DNA of 64,000 nucleotides from positions 62,001 to 126,000 of the forward strand of contig NZ_FNYE01000005.1 in the NCBI RefSeq assembly GCF_900108945.1, read 5' to 3'. The notes under the pieces were generated by a model, which did no database searches, was not told the DNA's origin, and saw only the letters and a list, made by a program, of their open reading frames with translations. Origin of the DNA: Paraburkholderia diazotrophica. GTDB taxonomy: Bacteria; Pseudomonadota; Gammaproteobacteria; Burkholderiales; Burkholderiaceae. Shown piece by piece: positions 54,544 through 64,000 of the stretch. Position numbers and translations under genes: made by a program. Positions within the stretch are counted from its first letter, which is position 1. Each line of letters starts with the position of its first letter.

Positions 54544-54575
54544 AACGCCCGGCAGATGTCCTCCTGCCGGGCGTT
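54544..54575 (-). terminator. Intrinsic terminator of guaA
   Basis: AACGCCCGGCAG / CTGCCGGGCGTT, a perfect 12-bp stem with an 8-base loop. On the minus strand it is followed by GTTTCTTG. Confidence 0.8.
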
Positions 54576-54595
54576 TGAATCACGTGATGCTGTGA

Positions 54596-54684
54596 TCAGA
54601 TATTGAAGAACAGCTTCTCGACACCACCGTCGGGCGTGTTCTGCTGACACGCTTCGAACGTGTAGATCACCTCGCCGCTGAAGT

Positions 54685-54688
<4 letters not shown>
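54596..54688 (-). CDS. Possible 30-residue ORF overlapping the guaA stop
   Basis: A GTG at 54688 overlaps the guaA TGA (GTGA) and opens 30 codons with protein-like composition ([16 protein letters not shown], then [10 protein letters not shown]), ending just before the guaA terminator. The start overlap resembles the translational coupling used throughout this window. It may be a small gene or the decayed C-terminus of a longer one. No family was recognised. Confidence 0.35.
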
Positions 54689-56268
<1,580 letters not shown>

Positions 56269-56531
56269 GGCAGCGGACGGAATTTAAAAAGAACGGATAG
56301 GGAAAGCCGCGCGAGTCGCTTCGCGACCGGGCGGCGTGGTATTCAAAACGGACCGGTTCAACAGGCACAAGCGCGGACACAAGCGGTCGCGCTGGCGGCA
56401 TGACCGCATCGCGATGAAGCATCGTCGACGGCATCCCGGCGCTGCACTCGCAGCGGTGCCGCTCCATCGGCAAAAGGCCTGCGCGCAGACGGATTCCGGT
56501 TGTTTCGGCAGAGAGCGTGTCGCGTCGCGGA

Positions 56532-57305
56532 TCAGCCATGAAACGGAGGCCGTGGCGTGCCGGACTTCCCTTCGGCCGCGGCGCGCTCCCGCGCGGCGGC
56601 TTCTTCGTCCGCTGCGGCTGCACGCTCGCGTGCAAGCGCGTCTTCACGCGATCGCGTCGCAGAAGTGCGCGGCGGCGCCGTCAGATCCGACTCGACAGGA
56701 TGGCCCGTCGCGGGACTCACAGGAGACACTGCGCTCCCAGGAAGCGTCGTTCCGGGCATCGGCTCGACCGCATGCGACCCGCCCGCCGGATAGACGCCAT
56801 CCGGGCGCGCCGCGTCGCGCTCGCGCTCGGCCTTGCGCGCTTCGTTCGCTGTGTCGCGAGCGGCCACGCGCCCGGCACGCTCGGCAGCCGCCGTGCCCGC
56901 CAGTCGATCGCGCCGGCGTACGGCGCTCGCCAGCCTCACGCCACCCAGGCCGACGACGAGCAGCACCGCGCCCGTCGCGACCGCCACCAATTGATCGAGA
57001 CCCGACAGCGACGGCGTGTGCAGCCCGACCAGCCAGATCAGCATCAGCACGCCCGTCAGCCAGTTCACATGGCCGACGACCTTGGCCACCGTCGCCGTCA
57101 TCGCGCCGTCGATCGACGCATGCAGCGCAAGCCACGCGAGTCCGATCAGCGCGATGCCGAAGCCTTGACCAACCAGCACAGGGTCCGTCTGCGACAGCTG
57201 CAGCGCGTCGTACAGTGATTTCCACGGCGTGAGCAGGAAAAGCAGCCCGGACGCCAGCAGTATCAGAGCATCGATGATCAGTACGGCACGCAGCAGCGGC
57301 TTCAT
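56532..57305 (-). CDS. Four-span membrane protein with charged Ala/Arg-rich tail
   Basis: 257 residues. The first ~130 form four hydrophobic helices: RAVLIIDALILLASGLLFLL, GQGFGIALIGLAWLALHAS, VGHVNWLTGVLMLIWLVGLH and LDQLVAVATGAVLLVVGLGG. The rest is a soluble, low-complexity tail rich in Ala, Arg and Glu (ARERAAAEGKSGTPRPPFHG at the end). It starts 6 bp after the guaB stop and is surely cotranscribed with it. Such guaB-linked membrane proteins occur in other Burkholderia. No function is known. Confidence 0.78.
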   Translation of the reverse strand: MKPLLRAVLIIDALILLASGLLFLLTPWKSLYDALQLSQTDPVLVGQGFGIALIGLAWLALHASIDGAMTATVAKVVGHVNWLTGVLMLIWLVGLHTPSLSGLDQLVAVATGAVLLVVGLGGVRLASAVRRRDRLAGTAAAERAGRVAARDTANEARKAERERDAARPDGVYPAGGSHAVEPMPGTTLPGSAVSPVSPATGHPVESDLTAPPRTSATRSREDALARERAAAADEEAAARERAAAEGKSGTPRPPFHG

Positions 57306-57311
57306 CGGCGA

Positions 57312-58772
57312 TCAGTCCACGTGGTAGTTGGGCGCTTCCTTCGTGATCTGCACATCGTGCACGTGCGATTCGCGCATGCCCGCCGCCGTGATTTCGACGA
57401 ACGCGGCCTTCTCGTGCAGTTCGTCGATCGTGTTGCAGCCGCAGTAGCCCATGCTTGCGCGCACGCCGCCGATCAGCTGGAACAGGATCGCGCCGACCGA
57501 GCCCTTGTACGCGACGCGGCCTTCGATGCCTTCGGGCACCAGCTTGTCGATGTTCGCGGAGTTGTCCTGGAAGTAGCGGTCAGCCGCGCCGTCCTTCATC
57601 GCACCGACCGAGCCCATGCCGCGATACGACTTGTACTGGCGGCCCTGATACAGGAACACGTCGCCCGGCGACTCTTCCGTGCCAGCGAACATGCTGCCCA
57701 TCATCACGGCGTTCGCGCCCGCGGCCAGCGCCTTGCTGACGTCGCCCGAGAAGCGCACGCCGCCGTCCGCGATCACGGGAACGCCGGAGCCCTTGAGCGC
57801 CGCCGACACGTTCGCGATCGCCGAGATTTGCGGCACGCCGACACCCGCGACGATACGCGTCGTGCAGATCGAGCCCGGGCCGATGCCGACCTTCACGCCG
57901 TCCGCGCCGTACTCGACGAGCGCCTTCGCTGCGTCGGCCGTCGCGATGTTGCCGCCGATCACCTCGACGTGCGGGAAGTTCTTCTTGACCCACTGGACGC
58001 GTTCCAGCACGCCCTTGCTGTGGCCGTGCGCCGTATCGACGACGATCACGTCGACGCCCGCCTGCACCAGCAGCGACACGCGCTCTTCGTTATCCGCGCC
58101 GACGCCGACGGCGGCACCCGCGCGCAGCTTGCCATGCTCGTCCTTACAGGCGTCCGGGTGCTCCGTCTGCTTCGTGATGTCCTTCACGGTCATCAAGCCG
58201 CGCAGTTCGAATGCGTCGTTGACGACCAGCACGCGCTCGAGGCGGTGGCTGTGCATCAGCGCCTTCGCTTCGGCGAGCGGCGTGCCTTCCTTGACCGTCA
58301 CGAGGCGCTCGCGCGGCGTCATGATGGTGCGCACGGGCTCATCGAGGCGCGTTTCGAAGCGCAGGTCGCGGTTCGTCACGATGCCGATCAGTTGCGAGCC
58401 TTCGACGACCGGGAAGCCCGAAATGCCATGCTGGCGCGACAGGGCGATCACGTCGCTCACCTTCATCTGCGGTGGAATCGTGATCGGATCGCGCACGACG
58501 CCCGATTCGAAACGCTTGACCTTCGCGACTTCGCGAGCCTGTTCGGCCGCCGTGAGATTCTTGTGGATGATGCCGACGCCGCCCATCTGCGCCATTGCGA
58601 TGGCGAGGCGGGCTTCCGTGACGGTGTCCATCGCGGCGGACACGAGCGGCATATTGAGGGAGATCTTGCGGGTCAGCCGGGTTTTCAGGCTGGTGTCGCG
58701 CGGCAGAACGTCGGAGAAGGCCGGGACGAGGAGCACGTCATCGAACGTGAGTGCTTTTTGGATCAGACGCAT
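57312..58772 (-). CDS. guaB: IMP dehydrogenase
   Basis: 486 residues. It oxidises IMP to XMP with NAD+, the committed step to GMP. The TIM barrel is interrupted by two CBS domains (about residues 92-205, including [20 protein letters not shown] and [19 protein letters not shown]). The catalytic Cys loop is [17 protein letters not shown], and the flap region [18 protein letters not shown] follows. It is the first gene of guaB / membrane protein / guaA, divergent from an EamA-type exporter. Confidence 0.97.
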   Translation of the reverse strand: MRLIQKALTFDDVLLVPAFSDVLPRDTSLKTRLTRKISLNMPLVSAAMDTVTEARLAIAMAQMGGVGIIHKNLTAAEQAREVAKVKRFESGVVRDPITIPPQMKVSDVIALSRQHGISGFPVVEGSQLIGIVTNRDLRFETRLDEPVRTIMTPRERLVTVKEGTPLAEAKALMHSHRLERVLVVNDAFELRGLMTVKDITKQTEHPDACKDEHGKLRAGAAVGVGADNEERVSLLVQAGVDVIVVDTAHGHSKGVLERVQWVKKNFPHVEVIGGNIATADAAKALVEYGADGVKVGIGPGSICTTRIVAGVGVPQISAIANVSAALKGSGVPVIADGGVRFSGDVSKALAAGANAVMMGSMFAGTEESPGDVFLYQGRQYKSYRGMGSVGAMKDGAADRYFQDNSANIDKLVPEGIEGRVAYKGSVGAILFQLIGGVRASMGYCGCNTIDELHEKAAFVEITAAGMRESHVHDVQITKEAPNYHVD

Positions 58773-59057
58773 GGCAAATCCTATAGGCGCAAAAGCGAAT
58801 TATACGCGATACATCCCCGGTTTTCACTGCGCGAACAGTCAGTTAGCGAAATTGTTCAACGTTTTTTCGCATCGAGCGGCGGCCGAATTTCGCTTCCGCG
58901 TTCGGCTCGCTTTCGATCCAGTTTCGTTTGCTCATTCGAGCGCGCGAGCTTTCGCCAGCATAGTTGCCATGCCCGCAAAGTGCAGAATCGAACAAGACGC
59001 AGGCGCTTGCGGCCCGCTATGCTTCGCACACTTTCAGTTTTCGATTCGAGGCAGGCG

Positions 59058-60044
59058 ATGCAGCGCGGCGTGGTGTACGGGATGTTCGCGGGAGCGTTAT
59101 GGGGCATGGTCTTTCTGGTGCCGCGCCTGCTGCCCGATTTTTCGCCCGTGCTGCTGAGCGCGGGCCGCTACGTGATGTACGGCGTGGTATCGCTCGTCGC
59201 CGCGTTGCCGTCGGCGCGCTCGCTGCTGCGCCGTCTCACACGCGAGGACCTGAACGCGCTCGTCAAGCTCGCGCTCACGGGCAACCTGCTCTACTACCTG
59301 CTGCTGACGGGTGCGGTTCACCTCGTCGGCATTGCGCCGTCTTCGCTGATCGTCGGCGTGCTGCCCGTCACGGTGACGCTGCTCGGCCGGCGCGATCACG
59401 GCGCAGTGCCGCTCGCACGGCTCGTATGGCCGCTCGCGCTCGTCGTCGCGGGCATCGCGTGCATCAATATCGATGTGTTCAGCGCGTCGGGCGCTACATC
59501 GGGGGCCGGCTCGGTGTTGATTGCGACGAAGCTGGTGGGAATTGCCTGCGCGGTCGGCGCGCTCGCCTGCTGGACGTGGTTTGCCGTCGAAAACGCGCGT
59601 TATCTGCGGCGTCAGACGCATTTCAGCGGCAACGAATGGTCGGTGCTGTGGGGCGTCGTCACGGGCCTGCTCGGCGCGCTGCTGTGGCTCGTCGTCGCGC
59701 TGCTGCCGCCCGCAGCCGTCGATACCTCGCACGTCGATACGCGCTGGCATCTGTTCTGGCTGTTGAATCTGGGGCTCGCGTTCGGTGCGTCGTGGCTCGG
59801 CAACGGCCTGTGGAACGCGGCGTCCAAGCGCCTGCCGCTGACGCTATCGGGCCAGCTGATCGTGTTTGAGACGCTGTTCGCGCTGCTCTACGCGTTCATC
59901 TACGACCATCGTATGCCGCGTCCGCTCGAACTGGCGGCGATCGTGCTGCTGGTTGCGGGCGTCAGCTGGTCGGTGCGCCAGCACGCCGGCGACGATTCGG
60001 ACCGCTCGACGCTCGAAGAAAACGCCCAGGCGGCTGTGCATTGA
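59058..60044 (+). CDS. EamA/DMT-superfamily transporter
   Basis: 328 residues with ten predicted helices in two EamA repeats ([20 protein letters not shown] at the start of the first, [21 protein letters not shown] in the second). Such proteins export or exchange small metabolites such as amino acids. The ATG at 59058 was chosen because GAGGCAGG precedes it and TM1 starts 5 residues later. The ATG at 59019 would add 13 residues. The frame is open far upstream only because it lies antisense to guaB. The substrate is unknown. Confidence 0.88.
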   Translation: MQRGVVYGMFAGALWGMVFLVPRLLPDFSPVLLSAGRYVMYGVVSLVAALPSARSLLRRLTREDLNALVKLALTGNLLYYLLLTGAVHLVGIAPSSLIVGVLPVTVTLLGRRDHGAVPLARLVWPLALVVAGIACINIDVFSASGATSGAGSVLIATKLVGIACAVGALACWTWFAVENARYLRRQTHFSGNEWSVLWGVVTGLLGALLWLVVALLPPAAVDTSHVDTRWHLFWLLNLGLAFGASWLGNGLWNAASKRLPLTLSGQLIVFETLFALLYAFIYDHRMPRPLELAAIVLLVAGVSWSVRQHAGDDSDRSTLEENAQAAVH

Positions 60045-60151
60045 ACGACGCGCGGCAGTCGGCCCTTGACAAGAAAAACCACGCCTGGCACTCCGCCCTC
60101 GACCAGGCGAGAGAAACGACGCAAGGCACACGGACGTCGAGAGGACATAAA

Positions 60152-60184
60152 AAACGGCGCACCGTGCCACACGGTGCGCCGTTT
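60152..60184. terminator. Bidirectional terminator between the EamA gene and rnfH
   Basis: A perfect 15-bp stem, AAACGGCGCACCGTG / CACGGTGCGCCGTTT, with a CCA loop. The minus strand runs into TTTTTT, so it mainly ends the ratA-rnfH transcript. Confidence 0.9.
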
Positions 60185-60231
60185 GACGTTCTTTCGCTGC
60201 TTTTATGGTCTTGCCTCGGCGTGGCCTTGCG

Positions 60232-60564
60232 TCAGCGCGAATCCTTGGGCAGCCACTTGCGGCCCTCGACCGACCCTTCCCTGCGCGATTTCTCGACACG
60301 CCGCTGCCGCGACACCTTCGGATCGACGATCAGCGGCCGGTAGATCTCGACGCGATCGTGATCCGCCAGCACGGCGTCGAGCGGCTTGAGCTTGCCGAAC
60401 ACGCCCGTCTTCTGCTTCGTCAGATCGATCTCGGGATGCCGCGTGAGAATGCCGCTCGCGTCGATGGCCTGCCGAAGCGTCGCGCCTTGCGGCAGTTCGA
60501 GCTCGATCAGCGTCTGCTCGTCAGGCAGCGCGTAGCAGACTTCAATGGTCAGATTCGCGCTCAT
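60232..60564 (-). CDS. rnfH: RnfH-family ubiquitin-like protein
   Basis: 110 residues. The beta-grasp UPF0125/RnfH family is identified by LTIEVCYALPDEQTLIELELPQGATLRQAI, KTGVFGKLKPLDAVLADHDRVEIYRPLIVDPK and a basic tail RRVEKSRR. Its role is not settled. The gene is almost always next to ratA and smpB. The ATG at 60564 overlaps the ratA stop (ATGA). Confidence 0.92.
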   Translation of the reverse strand: MSANLTIEVCYALPDEQTLIELELPQGATLRQAIDASGILTRHPEIDLTKQKTGVFGKLKPLDAVLADHDRVEIYRPLIVDPKVSRQRRVEKSRREGSVEGRKWLPKDSR

Positions 60565-60998
60565 GCCTTGCCGTAGCGCTGGTCGGCGCGCTTCACGAAC
60601 GATTCGACGAAGGTGTTCGCGATATGGTTGAACACCGGCCCAATGATCTTTTCCAGCAGGACGCTCGTGAACTCGTAGTGCAGCGCGAATTCGATCTTGC
60701 ATGCGTCCGCGCGCAGCGGCGTAAAGCGCCAGTAGCCCGTGAACTTGCGAAACGGACCGTCCGCGAACTCCATGTCGATGCGCGTGGGACGCTCCTGCGT
60801 GTTGTGCGTCGCGAAGTGCTGCTTGATGCCCTTGAAGTTGATGTCGATCTTCGCCTCCATCAGATTTTCTTCCTGGCGGCGAATCTCGACGCCGCCGCAC
60901 CACGGAAGAAAATTGGGGTAGTCGGCGACATCGGTGACGAGGTCGAACATCTGTTCCGCCGAATGGCGTATCAACACGGTTTTCTGGACATCTGCCAT
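60561..60998 (-). CDS. ratA: RatA / YfjG START-like protein
   Basis: 145 residues of the polyketide cyclase/COQ10 START-like fold: HSAEQMFDLVTDVADYPNFLPWCGGVEI, then YEFTSVLLEKIIGPVFNHIANTFVESFVKRA. It was described in E. coli as RatA, an inhibitor of 70S ribosome association. The COQ10 relationship also suggests a quinone-linked role. The start at 60998 (MADVQKTVLI) fits the family. The longer open frame adds a non-conserved leader. Together with rnfH it is divergent from smpB, the usual arrangement. Confidence 0.92.
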   Translation of the reverse strand: MADVQKTVLIRHSAEQMFDLVTDVADYPNFLPWCGGVEIRRQEENLMEAKIDINFKGIKQHFATHNTQERPTRIDMEFADGPFRKFTGYWRFTPLRADACKIEFALHYEFTSVLLEKIIGPVFNHIANTFVESFVKRADQRYGKA

Positions 60999-61085
60999 AA
61001 ATTGAACAGCGCGTGGCAACGGTGATTGGGAAATAGCGAACGCGTGACAACTGAGTGACACCGCGGCGGGTTTTCGGCGGCCCGC

Positions 61086-61106
61086 TTTGCTAAAATCGTG
61101 ATTTTA
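61086..61106 (+). promoter_or_regulatory. Probable smpB promoter region
   Basis: TTTGCTAAAAT at 61086-61096 looks like an extended -10 (TG-n-TAAAAT). It overlaps a small palindrome, TAAAATC GT GATTTTA (61091-61106). It lies 24-39 bp before the smpB ATG. No strong -35 was seen. Confidence 0.45.
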
Positions 61107-61129
61107 AACGAGTTGAGCCGTTTCCATTC

Positions 61130-61576
61130 ATGAGCATCATCGACAACAGAAAAGCGTTCTTCGATTACTCGATCGAGGAGCGTTACGAGGCGGGGCTCGT
61201 GCTGGAGGGCTGGGAAGTCAAGGCGCTGCGCGCCGGGCGCGGCCAGATCAAGGAAGGCTACGTCGTGATCAGAAACGCCGAGCTGTTTCTGATCGGCACG
61301 CACATCAGCCCGCTGCCCGAAGCGTCGAAATTCGCCAATCTGGACCCCGTGCGCACGCGCAAGCTGCTGCTGCGTGCGGAAGAAATCAGCAAGCTGATCG
61401 GCAAGGTCGAGCAGCGCGGCTACACGCTCGTGCCGCTGAACTTTCATTACAAGAACGGCCGCGTCAAATGCGAGATCGGCCTCGCGAAGGGCAAGAAGCT
61501 GCACGACAAGCGCGAGACCGAGAAGAAGCGCGATTGGGAACGCGAAAAGGCGCGGCTGATGCGCACGCCGACCTGA
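61130..61576 (+). CDS. smpB: SsrA-binding protein SmpB
   Basis: 148 residues. It is the tmRNA partner in trans-translation, bringing SsrA to stalled ribosomes. Conserved segments are [49 protein letters not shown] and the basic C-terminal tail [23 protein letters not shown] that enters the mRNA channel. No ssrA (tmRNA) gene is seen nearby. It is divergent from ratA-rnfH. Confidence 0.97.
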   Translation: MSIIDNRKAFFDYSIEERYEAGLVLEGWEVKALRAGRGQIKEGYVVIRNAELFLIGTHISPLPEASKFANLDPVRTRKLLLRAEEISKLIGKVEQRGYTLVPLNFHYKNGRVKCEIGLAKGKKLHDKRETEKKRDWEREKARLMRTPT

Positions 61577-61608
61577 GTCGGCGCGCGCGTTTCAGTCGCC
61601 GGATAGCA

Positions 61609-61636
61609 AATGGCCCGCAGTAACATGCGGGCCATT
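61609..61636 (+). terminator. Intrinsic terminator of smpB
   Basis: AATGGCCCGCA GTAACA TGCGGGCCATT followed by TTCTTGTT, an 11-bp stem 32 bp past smpB. Confidence 0.88.
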
Positions 61637-61690
61637 TTCTTGTTGCCATGCTTGCGTGAAACGCCCTCTTATGTCGCGCTCGCCTAACGC

Positions 61691-62617
61691 TCAGGCGGTC
61701 GTCTTGCCCTGCTTTACGATGGTCAGCGCCGACGCGATCATCGAACTCATATCTGACATGTTGCCCGGCACGATCAGCGTATTGCCCGCCTTCGCCAGAT
61801 TCGCAAACGCGTTCACGTACTGCTCGGCGACCTTAAGATTCACGGCTTCCATGCCACCCGTCGACTGAATCGCGGCCGCGATCTTTTGGATTGCCTGAGA
61901 GTTTGCTTCGGCCACAGCCAGAATCGCCGCGGCCTGGCCTTGCGCCTGGTTGATCGCTGCCTGACGCTCGCCTTCAGACTTCTGAATGGCCGCCTCGCGT
62001 CCGCCCGACGCGATATTGATCTGCTCCTGCTTGCGCCCTTCCGACGCCGCGATCAGCGCGCGCTTCTCCCGTTCGGCCGTGATCTGCGCCTGCATCGCGT
62101 GGAGGATTTCCTTCGGCGGCGTCAGGTCCTTGATCTCGTAGCGCAGCACCTTGACGCCCCAGTTCGCGGCAGCTTCGTCGAGCGCCGATACGATCGAATG
62201 ATTGATGAAGTCGCGTTCCTCGAAGGTCTTGTCGAGTTCGAGCTTGCCGATCACCGAACGCAGCGTGGTTTGCGACAGCTGCGTGATCGCGAACACGAAG
62301 TTGCTCGATCCGTAAGACGCCTTCATCGGATCGGTGACCTGAAAATACAGCACGCCGTCGACTTGCAACTGCGTGTTGTCGCGCGTGATGCAGACCTGGC
62401 TCGGCACGTCGAGCGGGATCTCCTTGAGCACGTGCTTGTACGCGATCCGGTCGATGAACGGCAGCACGAAAGTCAGGCCCGGCGTCAACGTCGCGTGATA
62501 GCGGCCGAGCCGCTCCAGCACCCACGCGTGCTGTTGCGGCACGATCTTGATCGTCTTCGCGGCAGTCACGATCACGACGATCAGCAACACGAGTCCAACG
62601 ACGCTCGACGGTTCCAT
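61691..62617 (-). CDS. qmcA: SPFH-domain membrane protein (stomatin/QmcA family)
   Basis: 308 residues. An N-terminal membrane anchor (SSVVGLVLLIVVIVTAAKTI) is followed by the SPFH/band-7 domain (IVPQQHAWVLERLGRYHATLTPGLTFVLPF to about residue 200) and an Ala/Gln/Glu-rich coiled coil (ISASEG... EGERQAAINQAQGQAAAILA). It forms large ring-like scaffolds in the inner membrane and often binds proteases such as FtsH. The start at 62617 (MEPSSVVG) fits the family. The nfeD partner gene is just upstream. Confidence 0.93.
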   Translation of the reverse strand: MEPSSVVGLVLLIVVIVTAAKTIKIVPQQHAWVLERLGRYHATLTPGLTFVLPFIDRIAYKHVLKEIPLDVPSQVCITRDNTQLQVDGVLYFQVTDPMKASYGSSNFVFAITQLSQTTLRSVIGKLELDKTFEERDFINHSIVSALDEAAANWGVKVLRYEIKDLTPPKEILHAMQAQITAEREKRALIAASEGRKQEQINIASGGREAAIQKSEGERQAAINQAQGQAAAILAVAEANSQAIQKIAAAIQSTGGMEAVNLKVAEQYVNAFANLAKAGNTLIVPGNMSDMSSMIASALTIVKQGKTTA

Positions 62618-62708
62618 TCCTGCACCCCCAATCTGTTTTTGAATTGTTGTGCGCATCCGGATGCGCGTGAGTTGCGTCCCGAACGACGCCTGAATCGGAT
62701 CCCGTTAT

Positions 62709-63155
62709 TCAAGCCCGAGCCGCGTGCTTTCTTGCGACAACGACGAGGCAATTGCCACGCAACGCGGTGATTTCGTAGAGATTCGCGTCTTCCGGCTCAC
62801 CGGGCGCGAGTTCGACTTCCCATGAAGCGCCGCGATAGCTGGTCCGTGCGCGCCCGTCGTGCCACGCGGGCACCGTGAGTGTCGAGCCGATGTCGAGATT
62901 GACATCGGGATTGCGCGCAGCTTCGGCGCGCGTTTTTGTCTTGCGCCCGTAGCGCGACTTGCGCAGCACGAGCACCGCGCCGAGCGCAACGACGGCTGCA
63001 ATGCCGAACTGCAGCGGCAAGCCGGCGCCCGCCAGGCGCGCAAGAGCCGCCGCGATAAAGCCCAGCGCCACCATCAGCAGATAAAACGTGCCCTGCATCA
63101 GTTCGAGGACGATCAGCACGCCCGCGCCAATCCACCAGAACAGCCCGCTCTGCAT
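62709..63155 (-). CDS. NfeD-family membrane protein
   Basis: 148 residues, short-form NfeD. Hydrophobic helices (FWWIGAGVLIVLELMQGTFYLLMVALGF and an AAVVALGAVLVL span) are followed by a C-terminal OB-fold domain (IGSTLTVPAWHDGRARTSYRGASWEVELAPGE). NfeD proteins work with stomatin/QmcA proteins in membrane quality control, and qmcA follows after 91 bp. The ATG at 63155 has GGAGG 8 bp upstream, better than the ATG at 63182. Confidence 0.9.
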   Translation of the reverse strand: MQSGLFWWIGAGVLIVLELMQGTFYLLMVALGFIAAALARLAGAGLPLQFGIAAVVALGAVLVLRKSRYGRKTKTRAEAARNPDVNLDIGSTLTVPAWHDGRARTSYRGASWEVELAPGEPEDANLYEITALRGNCLVVVARKHAARA

Positions 63156-63176
63156 CACGTCGGCCTCCACAAAGCA

Positions 63177-63203
63177 AAACACCCCGGATGTACCGGGGTG
63201 TTT
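63177..63203 (-). terminator. Intrinsic terminator of ppsA
   Basis: AAACACCCCGG / CCGGGGTGTTT with a 5-base loop. The minus strand runs into TGCTTTG, 74 bp after the ppsA stop. Confidence 0.82.
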
Positions 63204-63276
63204 ATAGCATGAAGCGTCAGCGTTTTATCGTTCGCCGAAGTACGTTTTACATACCTCTACAAACGATGCGCAATGC

Positions 63277-64000
63277 TTACTTCGCCGTCGTTTTCGCCAG
63301 CGCCTGCCACGTTTCGATGATCGTGTCCGGGTTCAGCGAGATCGACGCGATGCCTTCGTCCGTCAGCCATTGCGCGAAATCCGGATGATCCGACGGGCCC
63401 TGGCCGCAGATGCCGACGTACTTGTTCAGGCGCAGACACGTGTCGATCGCGCGCTTGAGCATGAACTTGACGGCGGGATCGCGCTCGTCGAAGTCGACGG
63501 CGAGCAGTTCCATGCCCGAGTCGCGATCGAGGCCGAGCGTGAGCTGCGTCAGGTCGTTCGAGCCGATTGAGAAGCCGTCGAAGTACTGCAGGAACTCCTC
63601 GGCAAGGATCGCGTTCGACGGCACCTCGCACATCATGATCAGGCGCAGACCGTTTTCGCCGCGCTTCAGGCCGTACTTCGCGAGCAGGTTCACCACGCGC
63701 TCCGCCTGCTTCAGCGTACGCACGAACGGCACCATGATCTCGACGTTGTCGAGGCCCATCTCTTCACGCACGCGCTTGAGCGCCATGCACTCCATTTCGA
63801 ACGCCTGCGCGAAGTCTTCGGCGATGTAACGCGATGCGCCGCGGAAGCCGAGCATCGGGTTTTCCTCGTCCGGCTCATAGCGCGAGCCGCCGATCAGCTT
63901 CTTGTACTCGTTCGACTTGAAATCCGACAGACGCACGATCACGGGCTTCGGATAGAACGCCGCGCCGATCGTCGCGATGCCTTCCGTCAGCTTGTCGACG
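63277..64000 (-). CDS. ppsA: Phosphoenolpyruvate synthase, C-terminal part
   Basis: The last 240 codons of ppsA; the gene continues past the right edge. The segment is the PEP/pyruvate-binding TIM barrel. It contains [62 protein letters not shown] and the catalytic Cys in [16 protein letters not shown]. The enzyme makes PEP from pyruvate and ATP for gluconeogenesis. It ends in a terminator of its own, separate from nfeD-qmcA. Confidence 0.96.
   Translation of the reverse strand, partial: VDKLTEGIATIGAAFYPKPVIVRLSDFKSNEYKKLIGGSRYEPDEENPMLGFRGASRYIAEDFAQAFEMECMALKRVREEMGLDNVEIMVPFVRTLKQAERVVNLLAKYGLKRGENGLRLIMMCEVPSNAILAEEFLQYFDGFSIGSNDLTQLTLGLDRDSGMELLAVDFDERDPAVKFMLKRAIDTCLRLNKYVGICGQGPSDHPDFAQWLTDEGIASISLNPDTIIETWQALAKTTAK

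Noticed and set aside
57321..59057. Long plus-strand extension upstream of the EamA transporter
   Set aside because: It is antisense to guaB. The transporter starts at the ATG with a ribosome-binding site at 59058.
61000..61640. tmRNA (ssrA) gene near smpB
   Set aside because: No tRNA-like ends or tag-reading-frame sequence was found. Only the smpB terminator hairpin is present.

Overview
The window looks like a chromosomal segment of a Burkholderiaceae bacterium, most likely Paraburkholderia, Caballeronia or a close relative. This rests on the high GC content, the gene families, and blocks such as guaB-guaA, ratA-rnfH/smpB and the PuuD-type urate pathway. No rRNA, tRNA, CRISPR array, prophage or insertion sequence was recognised. 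The first gene (a cupin) and the last (ppsA) run off the edges.

Layout. 0-7 kb: cupin end, then a TetR repressor divergent from a three-gene RND efflux operon, with a near-perfect 40-bp operator between them. 7-10.4 kb: a penicillin-binding protein 1A gene bracketed by three copies of a ~64-bp intergenic element that carries inverted DnaA-box-like 9-mers. 10.4-13.7 kb: a ribbon-helix-helix-like protein, then a PspA-family protein paired with a membrane TPR protein. 13.7-19.3 kb: TetR divergent from a Baeyer-Villiger-type monooxygenase, a broken alpha/beta-hydrolase remnant, a methyltransferase with an apparent internal deletion, a possible 38-residue membrane peptide, and a soluble chemoreceptor with its sensor domain at the C-terminus. 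19.4-23.5 kb: the polyamine ABC importer potFGHI. 24-32.6 kb: mntH, a DUF1289 protein, an OmpW porin, a nitronate monooxygenase-like enzyme, an aldehyde dehydrogenase, the ABC-F protein YbiT, a beta-hydroxyacid dehydrogenase and dodecin.

32.8-50.2 kb is a purine uptake and degradation island. A BMP-type nucleoside ABC importer with a divergent LysR regulator is followed by an 8-oxoguanine/guanine deaminase-type enzyme, uraH and puuD on one side. On the other side a convergent operon carries an NCS1 permease, a hydantoin/allantoin racemase, puuE, uraD, alc and allA, with a GntR regulator upstream. Together these take urate through 5-hydroxyisourate, OHCU, allantoin, allantoate and ureidoglycolate to glyoxylate and urea. 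Xanthine dehydrogenase and urease are not in the window. A 13-bp tandem repeat lies between uraD and alc.

50.5-64 kb is mostly housekeeping: ldcA, tadA, a DUF1992 protein, a glycine-zipper lipoprotein, a doubly frameshifted 2'-5' RNA ligase pseudogene, guaA, a membrane protein, guaB, an EamA exporter, rnfH-ratA divergent from smpB, the SPFH/NfeD pair qmcA-nfeD, and the 3' end of ppsA. Most operons end in clear GC hairpins, and many adjacent genes overlap by the ATGA arrangement, which indicates translational coupling.

I found no obviously new defence or mobile system. The best leads for novelty are the three-copy DnaA-box element around mrcA, the 13-bp minisatellite in the allantoin operon, the small candidate ORFs, and the decayed genes.
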